14,290 nt of DNA, taken from positions 1 through 14,290 of the forward strand of contig JAGHBR010000440.1 of the NCBI GenBank assembly GCA_021160885.1. Direction: 5' to 3'. Below the pieces are notes generated by a model, which was given only the letters and a program-made list of their open reading frames with translations, was not told the origin of the DNA and ran no database searches. The DNA comes from Caldisericaceae bacterium (GTDB lineage: Bacteria; Calditrichota; Calditrichia; Calditrichales; Calditrichaceae). The position numbers and the translations under genes are program-made. Positions 6,287-13,307 of this stretch are shown here, piece by piece (the first letter of the stretch is position 1; every line of letters starts with the position of its first letter).

Positions 6287-7168
6287 ATGCGTCTCCCAAT
6301 TTCCATATTCATTCTGTCGCTTTTGCTCCTTTCTTGTCAGAAAAAAAACGACAATGTTAATCAAATTAATACGCAACCAAAGCAATTGCCTAAAGTGGTA
6401 GTAACTACAGTAAAAAAAGAAGTGGTTCGCCAAACCGAAAAAGCTTATGGCCAGACCAAACCTTTTAAATCCATCGACGTTTTTTCCAAAGTGAATGGCC
6501 TGGTCATCAAAAAAAATTTTGAATTGGGTCAAATCGTCAAATCTGGCGAGGTATTAGCAGTCGTTCGTCAGGATATTCCCGGCATGGAATTCGCCGACCA
6601 CGAGATTACCGCTCCCATCAGCGGGCTGATTTTTCAAAATTTTATCGAACAGGGCGCCACGGTTACGGTTCAAAAACCAGCCTTCAGCTTAGCGCAAATG
6701 AATCCAATATTAATCGAAGTACGTGTACCGGAAGAGTGGCAAACTCGTTTGAATCTTAAGCAGAAACCAACCGTGCAGTTTACCGCCCTGGGTGATCAGA
6801 AATTTAAAGCATCGATTTACCGCGTTTTGCCGCAACAAGACGCGCAAACCCATAGCCTCATTATTCAACTAAAATTGCAAAATCCAAATTTACAGTTTAA
6901 AAGCAATATGTTTGCCTCTGTTGAATTTAGCTTTGCCGAACGAACAGCGCTCACCATCCCGACCGATGCTTTAATTCGTTCCGGTCTGGAATATTTCGTT
7001 TTTACCGTTGAAAACGGCCAGGCACAAAAACAATTTTTGCAGGTGGGACAAATTTTTGATGAGCGCATTGAAGTCCTTTCAGGCCTTAAAGAAGGTCAAA
7101 AAGTCGTCGTGTTTGGTCAGAATTTACTAGATGATGGCGTAAAAGTAGAGGTAGAGGAACAACCATGA
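6287..7168 (+). CDS. RND efflux adaptor (membrane-fusion protein), lipoprotein, apparently without alpha-hairpin
   Basis: A 293-residue periplasmic adaptor that should link the RND permease to the outer-membrane channel. A lipobox LLSC places the lipidated Cys at residue 17, so it is probably anchored to the inner membrane. The two lipoyl half-motifs are at about 69-94 (VNGLVIKKNFELGQIVKSGEVLAVV) and 104-140 (DHEITAPISGLIFQNFIEQGATV...). A beta-barrel domain follows (about 141-215), then a membrane-proximal domain (TIPTDALIRSG... to the end). Between the lipoyl halves there are only about 10 residues, where AcrA-type adaptors carry a long coiled-coil hairpin that contacts TolC. The total is about 100 residues shorter than AcrA. 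GGAGG lies 6 bases before the ATG, and the gene's last four bases overlap the permease start. Confidence 0.88.
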   Translation: MRLPISIFILSLLLLSCQKKNDNVNQINTQPKQLPKVVVTTVKKEVVRQTEKAYGQTKPFKSIDVFSKVNGLVIKKNFELGQIVKSGEVLAVVRQDIPGMEFADHEITAPISGLIFQNFIEQGATVTVQKPAFSLAQMNPILIEVRVPEEWQTRLNLKQKPTVQFTALGDQKFKASIYRVLPQQDAQTHSLIIQLKLQNPNLQFKSNMFASVEFSFAERTALTIPTDALIRSGLEYFVFTVENGQAQKQFLQVGQIFDERIEVLSGLKEGQKVVVFGQNLLDDGVKVEVEEQP

Positions 7169-10100
7169 AATTAACAGAAATTTCCATTAAACGGCCGGTT
7201 GCCACTTTTTTATTTACCGTTACTGTTGTTGTGCTTGGCCTTTTTTCGATTCCCAAAATTCCGGTTTCTTTCTGGCCGGAATTTGTGGCCCCAGTCGTGG
7301 TTGTACTGGTTCCCTACCCTGGCGTTGGCCCGGAAGAAATCGAAGAACAGATAGCCAAGCCCCTGGAAGAAGAATTAAGCACACTGGATGATGTTGACGA
7401 AATAGAAACCGTTTCTCAAAATGCTGTTTGCCGCGTAATGGTGCGTTTTGAATGGGGTGTAGATTTCGATCAGGCTAAGTTGGATGTACAGGACAAAATC
7501 AACAAAGCACGCAGTAATTTCCCGCGTGAGGCCCTGGAACCTAAAATTTTACAGGTACAAGATTTTATTCCGCCAGGCATTCAACTCGGTTTTTATTCGG
7601 AAACACGATCGCTGGACGAAATTCGTGAGTTTGTGGACAAAAAGATTAAAAATCAATTTTTGCGTTTGCCCGATGTAGCCACTGCAACTCTATTTGGCGG
7701 TTACGAACGCAACGTAGAAATCAAGATCGATCCGCAAAAGCTCTACTATTACAACCTTTCGCTGCCTCAAGTGGCCGCCGCAATTGCCAGAGAAAACCTG
7801 GATGTTACTGCCGGCAAGATTAAAAGCGCGTTCAACGAACAACTGCTTCAATTAAAAGGGAAATTTACGAATCTTAAACAAATTAAAAAGGTGATTGTCA
7901 GCTACCGTTCCGGTGTTCCCGTTTATTTGCAGGATCTGGCCGAGGTAAGCTTTACGCGCAAAGATCGGTTAACTGTTTCTAAACTGAACGGAGAAGAAAT
8001 TGTTGGTTTAAGCATCCGGGAAAAAAGCGGCGGCAACACGGTGGCCATGGTTAATCAGGTACGTGACTTACTGGCTGACTTACAACCACTTTTCCCGCCG
8101 GACATCAAAGTGAAGGTCATTGAAGATCAATCTATTTTTATCAAGAAATCGATTCGCAACGTGGTGCGTAATGCCTTTTTGGGCGCAGGACTGGCCGCCA
8201 TTGTCATTTTCCTCTTTTTAGGCAGCCTGCGCAACACACTGGTTATTGCCCTTTCCATCCCCCTCTCCATCATCGCAACCTTTTTATTGATTAACTGGGC
8301 CGGGCTGTCTATTAACATCATCTCTCTGGGCGGTTTGGCCTTAGGCGTGGGAATGATTGTGGATTCATCGGTTGTAGTGCTGGAAAACATCTTTCGACAT
8401 TTGCAAAAAAATTCTGGAGGCAATCGGTTTACTACCGTAATCGAAGCTACCAAAGAAGTTGGCATGGCCATTACCTCATCCACTTTAACCTCCATTGTCG
8501 TTTTTTTGCCTTTGGCCTTTTTGATTGGACTTGCCGCCGTACTTTTGGGCGAACTGGCTTTAACCGTGGTCTTTGCCTTAAGTTTAGCCATCGTTGTTGC
8601 CCTGACTGTTGTACCGCTGCTGAGCTACCGATTGATGCGGATTGAACGGGAAACAAAAGGTTTGTATCGATTGGCCTACTGGTGGCAAAAGGCCATTGAA
8701 CAGCTTACTCAGGCCTATAAAAAAGGCATTCGCTGGAGTCTGGCCCATCGCCGGCTGACCTTACTACTGGCTACCGCCATCCTCATATTATTCGTTGCCT
8801 TAATTGCTCCCCGACTCGATGTAGAATTGTTGCCCGCCATTAATCAGGGCCAATTTGAAGTGCAACTGGAACTGCCAGTCGGCACACGCCTGGAACGCAC
8901 CATGCAGGTTACCGATGAAATTGAGGCAGAATTGCTTAAACAGCCACAGGTCGAAAAAACTTTTAGTGTGGCAGGACAGTCCGTTCGCATCGGTGAAAAC
9001 AAAAGTAATTCAGCCAAAATCACGGTGGATCTAAAACCTGCTTATTTTGATCAAATCGAACCTGTAATGGCAAAAATCCGCACCTTTTGCCAGAAATTCC
9101 CGGGCTTAAAAGCAAAGGTTAAACAAATTGATGTAACTGCCGGTATGCAAACCCAACCTATTAATGTACACATCAATGGTGACAACCTGGAAGTTTTAAA
9201 AATACTGGGCGACAGCGCCCTGGCCCGCATCCGCAAAATTCCTGGGGTGGTTAACATTTCCAGTTCATTACAAGAAGGCGTGCCCGAATATCGGTTAATC
9301 GTCGATCGGCTTAAAGCAGCTGATTTGGGCATTTCTTACAGCGAAATTGCCAGCGTCTTGCGCAGCGCGGTATTGGGCAGCCCCATCTCCCGCTTTAGCG
9401 CATTTGGCGAAGAATACGACATTGTACTTCGCCTTACCGAGGAAGCCCGAGGGAATATTAATCGAGTGTTGCAAACGCCTGTTTTCAACCGCCAGGGTCA
9501 GGCCATTCCCCTAAACCGGCTGGTAAAAGTACTGCCAGACCGCGGTCCCGGCGAAATTAAACATTTTGACCAGCAACGCGTGGTACAAATTTTAGCGGAT
9601 ATTGAAGGCCGCTCCCGGCAAGCTGTTAACACTGAAGTCAAAAAGACCTTAAAAGAACTTGTCCTGCCCGCTGGCTACTTCATCACTTACGGCGGCATGT
9701 CCAGAGGCATTAAAAAATCTTTTACCAGCCTCGGCAATGCCCTGATAATTGCCATTTTTCTGGTTTACGTGGTCATGGGGTCTCAATTCAATTCATTTAT
9801 TCATCCGTTTACCATCGCCCTGACCATTCCCCTTTCCATCATTGGCGTTCTGCTGGGATTGTTCATTTTTAATGCGGCCATTAGTACCAATGCCTTTTTA
9901 GGCGCCATCATGTTGGTAGGAATTGTTGTTAATAATGGTATTTTATTGTTAGATTACATCGATCAACTTAGAGACCGTGGACTGACAAAAAAAGAGGCCA
10001 TTATCGAAGGCGGCGCCACCCGCTTACGTCCCATTTTGATAACTTCTTTGACAACCATCTTCGGGATGCTGCCCATTGCTCTGGGCTTAGGTCAGGGGGG

Positions 10101-10233
10101 CGAAGCGTTAAAGCCATTGGGCGCTGTAGTAGTAGGAGGTTTATCAACCTCTACTTTCTTAACGCTGTTCATTATTCCAGTCGTTTACTCGTTGCTTGAT
10201 CGCTTTACAAAAAAGGCGGAATTTAATTCATGA
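7165..10233 (+). CDS. RND-family efflux permease (AcrB/HAE1-like)
   Basis: A 1022-residue inner-membrane RND transporter, expected to form a trimer that exports drugs or other hydrophobic compounds using proton flow. The family layout is intact: TM1 right after SIKRPVATFLF, a first large periplasmic loop (about 35-330), TM2-6 (about 335-480), TM7 near 530-550, a second periplasmic loop, then TM8-12. TM4 carries GMIVDSSVVVLEN with Asp400 aligned with AcrB Asp407, but Ser401 stands where AcrB has Asp408. TM10 carries GIVVNNGILLLDY, with Asn923 in place of AcrB Lys940; Arg955 in RLRPI matches AcrB Arg971. Similar D-N/S and VNN variants occur in other RND branches, so this is a subfamily trait rather than damage. 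Both ends overlap neighbours by ATGA, implying translational coupling. It is not a heavy-metal type as far as motifs show. Confidence 0.93.
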   Translation: MKLTEISIKRPVATFLFTVTVVVLGLFSIPKIPVSFWPEFVAPVVVVLVPYPGVGPEEIEEQIAKPLEEELSTLDDVDEIETVSQNAVCRVMVRFEWGVDFDQAKLDVQDKINKARSNFPREALEPKILQVQDFIPPGIQLGFYSETRSLDEIREFVDKKIKNQFLRLPDVATATLFGGYERNVEIKIDPQKLYYYNLSLPQVAAAIARENLDVTAGKIKSAFNEQLLQLKGKFTNLKQIKKVIVSYRSGVPVYLQDLAEVSFTRKDRLTVSKLNGEEIVGLSIREKSGGNTVAMVNQVRDLLADLQPLFPPDIKVKVIEDQSIFIKKSIRNVVRNAFLGAGLAAIVIFLFLGSLRNTLVIALSIPLSIIATFLLINWAGLSINIISLGGLALGVGMIVDSSVVVLENIFRHLQKNSGGNRFTTVIEATKEVGMAITSSTLTSIVVFLPLAFLIGLAAVLLGELALTVVFALSLAIVVALTVVPLLSYRLMRIERETKGLYRLAYWWQKAIEQLTQAYKKGIRWSLAHRRLTLLLATAILILFVALIAPRLDVELLPAINQGQFEVQLELPVGTRLERTMQVTDEIEAELLKQPQVEKTFSVAGQSVRIGENKSNSAKITVDLKPAYFDQIEPVMAKIRTFCQKFPGLKAKVKQIDVTAGMQTQPINVHINGDNLEVLKILGDSALARIRKIPGVVNISSSLQEGVPEYRLIVDRLKAADLGISYSEIASVLRSAVLGSPISRFSAFGEEYDIVLRLTEEARGNINRVLQTPVFNRQGQAIPLNRLVKVLPDRGPGEIKHFDQQRVVQILADIEGRSRQAVNTEVKKTLKELVLPAGYFITYGGMSRGIKKSFTSLGNALIIAIFLVYVVMGSQFNSFIHPFTIALTIPLSIIGVLLGLFIFNAAISTNAFLGAIMLVGIVVNNGILLLDYIDQLRDRGLTKKEAIIEGGATRLRPILITSLTTIFGMLPIALGLGQGGEALKPLGAVVVGGLSTSTFLTLFIIPVVYSLLDRFTKKAEFNS

Positions 10234-11243
10234 AAGCCATTTTATTAGCCCAAAAAGGCGGACCTGAAATCTTAAAGATAACCGAGGTCCCTGAGCCCAC
10301 GCCAGGCAAGGGCGAGGTACGCGTTAAATTACACTATGCTGGCGTAAACTATGCTGAAATTTTATCGCGCAAAGGACTTTATGGTTGGAAGCCTAAAAAC
10401 GCTTACACACCAGGCATGGAAGGCAGCGGAATCATCGACGCTGTTGGCCCTGGCGTGGATGAGATTCGCCTCGGGCAACGCGTTATGGTTGGCACAAAAT
10501 TCGGTTGTTACGCCGAAAAAGTCGTCGTTCCTGCACATCAGGCTATCCCGGCGCTTGACCAGTTCGACATGAAAGAAAGCGCCTCGTTTCTGGTGAATTA
10601 CATGACTGCCTGGGTAGCTTTGTTTGAAATGGCTAAAGTGAAACCTGAAGAAACTGTTTTAATTACGGCCGCCGCCGGTGGCGTGGGCAGTGCAGCAGTT
10701 CAGTTGTGTGCCAAATTGGGCTGCACCGTAATTGGTTTGGCCAGCAATCAGGAAAAACTGGAATTCATTAAAAACCTTGGCGCCACATATGCCATTAACT
10801 ACAAACAAACCGATTATGATCAACAAATAAAAAAGTTAACAGATGGCGTTGATGTGGTGTTGGAAATGGTTGGCGGTGACATTTACAAAAAAAATTTAAA
10901 TTTGCTTCGCTTCTTTGGGCGCATTGTGGTCGCTGGCTTTGCCAGCTTTAATTTAAAAAAGTGGAATCCATTTTCCTGGTACAAAACATACAAAGACCTG
11001 CCTCGCATCGACATCGCTACCATGTCGCACAAGTCGATCGGCATTTTTGCTTTCCATCTGGGATATTTATTAAAAGACATCAAACGCACTATGGATTGTT
11101 TTTTCCGTTTGCGCGAATTTGTTTCACTGCACGATATTCGCCCGGTCATTGGCAAAATTTTTCCGCTGGAACACGCAGCCGATGCTCATCGTTACATCGA
11201 GTCACGTAAAAGCATGGGCAAAGTTTTGTTAAAAATGGATTAG
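10230..11243 (+). CDS. Zinc-free medium-chain oxidoreductase, quinone oxidoreductase/VAT-1-like
   Basis: A 337-residue MDR-superfamily enzyme of the zeta-crystallin/quinone oxidoreductase group, expected to reduce quinones or alpha,beta-unsaturated carbonyl compounds with NADPH in the cytoplasm. The N-terminal GroES-like domain has AGVNYAEILSRKGLY and PGMEGSGIIDAVGPGV (about 37-76). The Rossmann domain has the quinone-oxidoreductase nucleotide motif AAAGGVGSAAVQ at 147-158. The Cys/His zinc ligands of alcohol dehydrogenases are absent. The stretch NLKKWNPFSWYKTYKDLPR (241-259) resembles the VAT-1 branch. Its ATG overlaps the permease stop as ATGA, so it is translated with the pump, which suggests that pump and enzyme handle the same class of compound. 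The stop TAG at 11241-11243 is formed at the junction with an inserted MITE-like element; without it the frame would still end at the same residue with TAA. Confidence 0.9.
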   Translation: MKAILLAQKGGPEILKITEVPEPTPGKGEVRVKLHYAGVNYAEILSRKGLYGWKPKNAYTPGMEGSGIIDAVGPGVDEIRLGQRVMVGTKFGCYAEKVVVPAHQAIPALDQFDMKESASFLVNYMTAWVALFEMAKVKPEETVLITAAAGGVGSAAVQLCAKLGCTVIGLASNQEKLEFIKNLGATYAINYKQTDYDQQIKKLTDGVDVVLEMVGGDIYKKNLNLLRFFGRIVVAGFASFNLKKWNPFSWYKTYKDLPRIDIATMSHKSIGIFAFHLGYLLKDIKRTMDCFFRLREFVSLHDIRPVIGKIFPLEHAADAHRYIESRKSMGKVLLKMD

Positions 11244-11359
11244 AAACCTTTGAAAAAATCGGGGATTCTCCAAACCTGTCAACTTAGGGATTTCCGCTTG
11301 CGCGGGAATGACATGCCTGGACGGGAATGACATTCTTAATGATTTTCTTCAAAGGTTTC
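11243..11359. mobile_element. 117-bp MITE-like element with terminal inverted repeats and GATTA target duplication
   Basis: The left end GAAACCTTTGAAAAAATC (11243-11260) and the right end GATTTTCTTCAAAGGTTTC (11341-11359) are inverted copies that differ only by a one-base insertion. GATTA flanks both sides directly (11238-11242 and 11360-11364), as expected for a 5-bp target duplication. There is no coding capacity. Inside are a short imperfect hairpin (TTCCGC...GCGGGAA, 11292-11308) and the 12-base direct repeat CGGGAATGACAT at 11303-11314 and 11322-11333. This looks like a non-autonomous element moved by a transposase encoded elsewhere. It could also fold in RNA as the 3' end of the operon transcript. 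Confidence 0.65.
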
Positions 11360-11364
11360 GATTA

Positions 11365-11659
11365 ATTTATGTGAATAACTGATTTAATATTCAGGATGGA
11401 TAACTGACTTACCATGCTTATCATTACCAACTGAAAAAGGGAGTCATTCAAAACTTAAAATTTTCTGAGCCCGATCTGTATTTTTCCGAAAAAAATCATT
11501 GTTAATTTCTGCCAATCAGTTGGCCAAATTAATCAGCGATTATATGCGCCATCTGCTTGAGTCTAATAGATAATTGGTTTTTCCCATTATCCAATTTTTG
11601 TTTTGATCCTCAAGCTGTGTTTCAATAAATTGTCTGGTAAATAAATAGGGAGAAGAATC
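11365..11659. other. Intergenic region upstream of the nitroreductase gene
   Basis: AT-rich and without a plausible gene. It contains GCCAA-TCAG-TTGGC (11511-11524) overlapping the palindrome TTGGCCAA (11520-11527), an AATTGG/CCAATT pair (11572-11577, 11591-11596), and the likely nitroreductase promoter (11603-11631). Any of the dyads might bind a regulator, but none is strong enough to name. Confidence 0.55.
11603..11631 (+). promoter_or_regulatory. Possible sigma-70-type promoter for the nitroreductase gene
   Basis: TTGATC (11603-11608) and TAAATT (11626-11631) are 17 bases apart, which puts the start about 20-25 bases before the ATG at 11660. The -10 hexamer is weak (4 of 6), but the -35 is identical to that of the marR operon. 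Confidence 0.4.
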
Positions 11660-12169
11660 ATGGAAGCGCTGGAAGCCATCTACACCAGACGCAGCATTCG
11701 TCAGTTTACAGATCAACCGGTTGAGGCAGAAAAGATTGAAAGTTTACTGCGCGCAGCCATGCAGGCCCCCTCTGCCCACAACAAACAACCCTGGCATTTT
11801 TTGATCATTAACGACCGCAGTTTATTAAACCAGATTGCCGATTTTCATCCGTATGCAAAAATGCTCTACAAGGCCCCACTGGCGCTGGCTGTTTGTGGCG
11901 ACTTGGGTAAAGAAAGCAATGATCGCTACCTGGCGCTCAACTGCGCCGCCGCAACTCAAAACATTTTACTGACTGCACACGGACTAAATCTTGGCGCTGT
12001 GTGGATTGCCGTTTATCCCCGTGAAGAGCGGATAAAAAAGATCAAACTTCTTCTGGAATTACCTTTACACATCATTCCCATCAGTCTGGTGGCTGTTGGT
12101 TACCCGGCCCAAAAAGTCGACCCGGAAGACCGTTACGATCCTAAAAAAGTACATGTTAATCGTTGGTAA
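11660..12169 (+). CDS. Nitroreductase-family FMN oxidoreductase
   Basis: A compact 169-residue member of the nitroreductase family, usually homodimeric and FMN-dependent, reducing nitro compounds, quinones or flavins with NAD(P)H. FMN-binding motifs are clear: RRSIRQF at 10-16, APSAHNKQPWHF at 36-47, and NCAAATQNILLTAHGLNLGAVWI at 94-116; VAVGYPAQK at 144-152 and the basic Trp-ending tail are also typical. It is among the shorter members, similar to small nitroreductases of anaerobes and archaea. The physiological substrate cannot be read from sequence. GGGAG lies 7 bases before the ATG at 11660. It stands alone, with its own likely promoter, about 300 bases after the MITE-like element. Unlike the SagB-like protein, it is of the classical branch. 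Confidence 0.92.
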   Translation: MEALEAIYTRRSIRQFTDQPVEAEKIESLLRAAMQAPSAHNKQPWHFLIINDRSLLNQIADFHPYAKMLYKAPLALAVCGDLGKESNDRYLALNCAAATQNILLTAHGLNLGAVWIAVYPREERIKKIKLLLELPLHIIPISLVAVGYPAQKVDPEDRYDPKKVHVNRW

Positions 12170-12353
12170 ATTTAGATTTCAACAGATTGCTAACCTGACT
12201 TAAATTAAAAATTTTAACAGACAGGAAGTTAAGGGTGTAAAAGTTAAGGGTATAAGGGTGTTAAAAGTTGGAGCGGTTTTGAAGGTAGATTTAAGTTGGC
12301 TCAATAGCCTTTATCTTTAGATGGTGGCCGAAAATAAACATATCAAAAATACT

Positions 12354-12441
12354 GGGGTTTTAGCCCTGAACTACTTGATTAGTGATTATGGGCTGAAGCC
12401 CAAATATTCTTGTGAATTCTTCACACCCAGCTGAAGCTGGG
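12354..12441. repeat. Three palindromic hairpins at 36-base spacing
   Basis: Hairpins start at 12354 (GGGGTTTTAGCCC, imperfect), 12390 (GGGC-TGAA-GCCC, perfect) and 12426 (CCCAGC-TGAA-GCTGGG, perfect), each 36 bases after the last. The latter two share the TGAA loop, and the third is followed by GGCAATTGA. The arms differ in sequence while keeping pairing, which is typical of structured palindromic intergenic repeats. Confidence 0.7.
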
Positions 12442-12533
12442 GGCAATTGAGTTTTGACATTGGATTTAAAACGTAAAAAAAGGCTGGAGTGACAGGCACA
12501 AATGAGAACCTGCCCATACTGAAGAGTCCCGTT

Positions 12534-12568
12534 ATTTCGGATTTCGAATTTCGAGCTTCGTGTTTGGG
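12534..12568. repeat. Heptamer-period tandem repeat
   Basis: Five units in 7-base register: ATTTCGG, ATTTCGA, ATTTCGA, GCTTCGT, GTTTGGG. This is another short-period tract with a unit unrelated to those at 599-626 and 4315-4386. Confidence 0.7.
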
Positions 12569-12601
12569 TTCAGGGGCTTTTGCAAGGCAATTGCACACAA
12601 T

Positions 12602-13306
12602 TTAATCAACTTCCTGCAGACGGGCCGAGGAATATTGCTTTAAAATGTAACCAGCCTCCGGCCCAAACTGGAGTAAAAAATGAATTATTGATTTATTGGC
12701 ATAATTAGCCAGAAAATGAGAAGAGGGCAATGCTGGGAACTGAAACACTTTAATATTTTGCTGGTTTAAAAGATCTTTTTGCACCCACCCTTTGTGGAAT
12801 GTTTCAGCGAAGGCCATGTACCCCTGACACTCAAACTGCCGGCACCATTGCAAAATCAGCTCCGTTGTATCTCTATCATGATTTAACTCACTAGAACGAA
12901 CTATTTTAACAGGCAAATGCAGCCAGTTTTTTATTTTGTCGGTCAATAAAAACAATAAATCTGCCAGGCTGTAGATTTCTGCCTTGTAAATTTCTTCTAT
13001 CTGTGGCAGATAATATTCGGCAAAAGGGAAATTGTGAAACAAATGATGCAAAGTTTTTAAATGCTTTTGGCGCCAGAAATTTTCAGGCACCATTCGTTTT
13101 TGCGCAATAGTAACTTTTTGTTGGTCATGTTTTACCGGAATGGATAAAACATCCTGATCTGTATTCAATGGCGCCGATCGGTTAATAGAAGTTCCTTTAC
13201 TGAATTGTAAATGGTCTGTAAAAACAATCAGTTGACTCTGAGACATCTGCCAGAAATAGATGAGGTCAGGTAGAAAGGCTGGCCTGAAGGTACTTAAAAT
13301 CTTCAT
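12602..13306 (-). CDS. WbqC-like family protein
   Basis: A 234-residue protein resembling the WbqC family, which is found in O-antigen and exopolysaccharide loci and is of uncertain biochemical role (linked to sugar or amino-sugar modification). Family-like segments in order: RPAFLPDLIYFWQ at 8-20, where the usual form is QPxYxPWxG; VFTDHLQFSKGTSINR at 28-43; an internal IxxxxxVPENFWRQKHLKTL region; IYSLADLLFLL...LPVKIVRSSEL; then QGYMAF and near the C terminus NKSIIHFLLQFGPEAGYIL. The ATG at 13306 is preferred to an upstream ATG at 13408, because that would overlap the preceding gene by about 100 bases and would add sequence outside the family. The start is one base after the stop of the GNAT gene, with only a weak site (AAAAGA), suggesting translational coupling. 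Confidence 0.75.
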   Translation of the reverse strand: MKILSTFRPAFLPDLIYFWQMSQSQLIVFTDHLQFSKGTSINRSAPLNTDQDVLSIPVKHDQQKVTIAQKRMVPENFWRQKHLKTLHHLFHNFPFAEYYLPQIEEIYKAEIYSLADLLFLLTDKIKNWLHLPVKIVRSSELNHDRDTTELILQWCRQFECQGYMAFAETFHKGWVQKDLLNQQNIKVFQFPALPSSHFLANYANKSIIHFLLQFGPEAGYILKQYSSARLQEVD

Positions 13307-13307
13307 A

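Larger units (their letters stand above)
12170..12601. repeat. 432-base intergenic region made largely of repeats
   Basis: No gene is supported. It contains a 15-base tandem pair beginning GTTAAGGGT (12228-12242, 12243-12257), an array of three hairpin motifs (12354-12441), and a heptamer tract (12534-12568). The antisense frame across 12386-12598 translates these repeats and is not a gene. It separates the nitroreductase (+) from the WbqC-like gene (-), which converge here. An inverted CAGG/CCTG pair in 12494-12515 followed on the minus strand by a T run (12474-12481) could help terminate the WbqC-side transcript, but it is weak. Confidence 0.65.

Noticed and set aside
8127..8591. 154-codon antisense frame inside the permease gene
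   Set aside because: It is a Lys/Ala/Thr-rich low-complexity shadow of transmembrane codons; the sense frame encodes a clear RND permease.
12354..12441. CRISPR array considered because of the 36-base spacing
   Set aside because: The repeated element is a hairpin shape with changing sequence, the repeats are only 12-16 bases, and no cas gene is nearby.
12386..12598. 70-codon minus-strand frame
   Set aside because: It translates the hairpin array and the heptamer tract; the KHEARNSKSE-like peptide is a typical product of such repeats. No ribosome site or domain.
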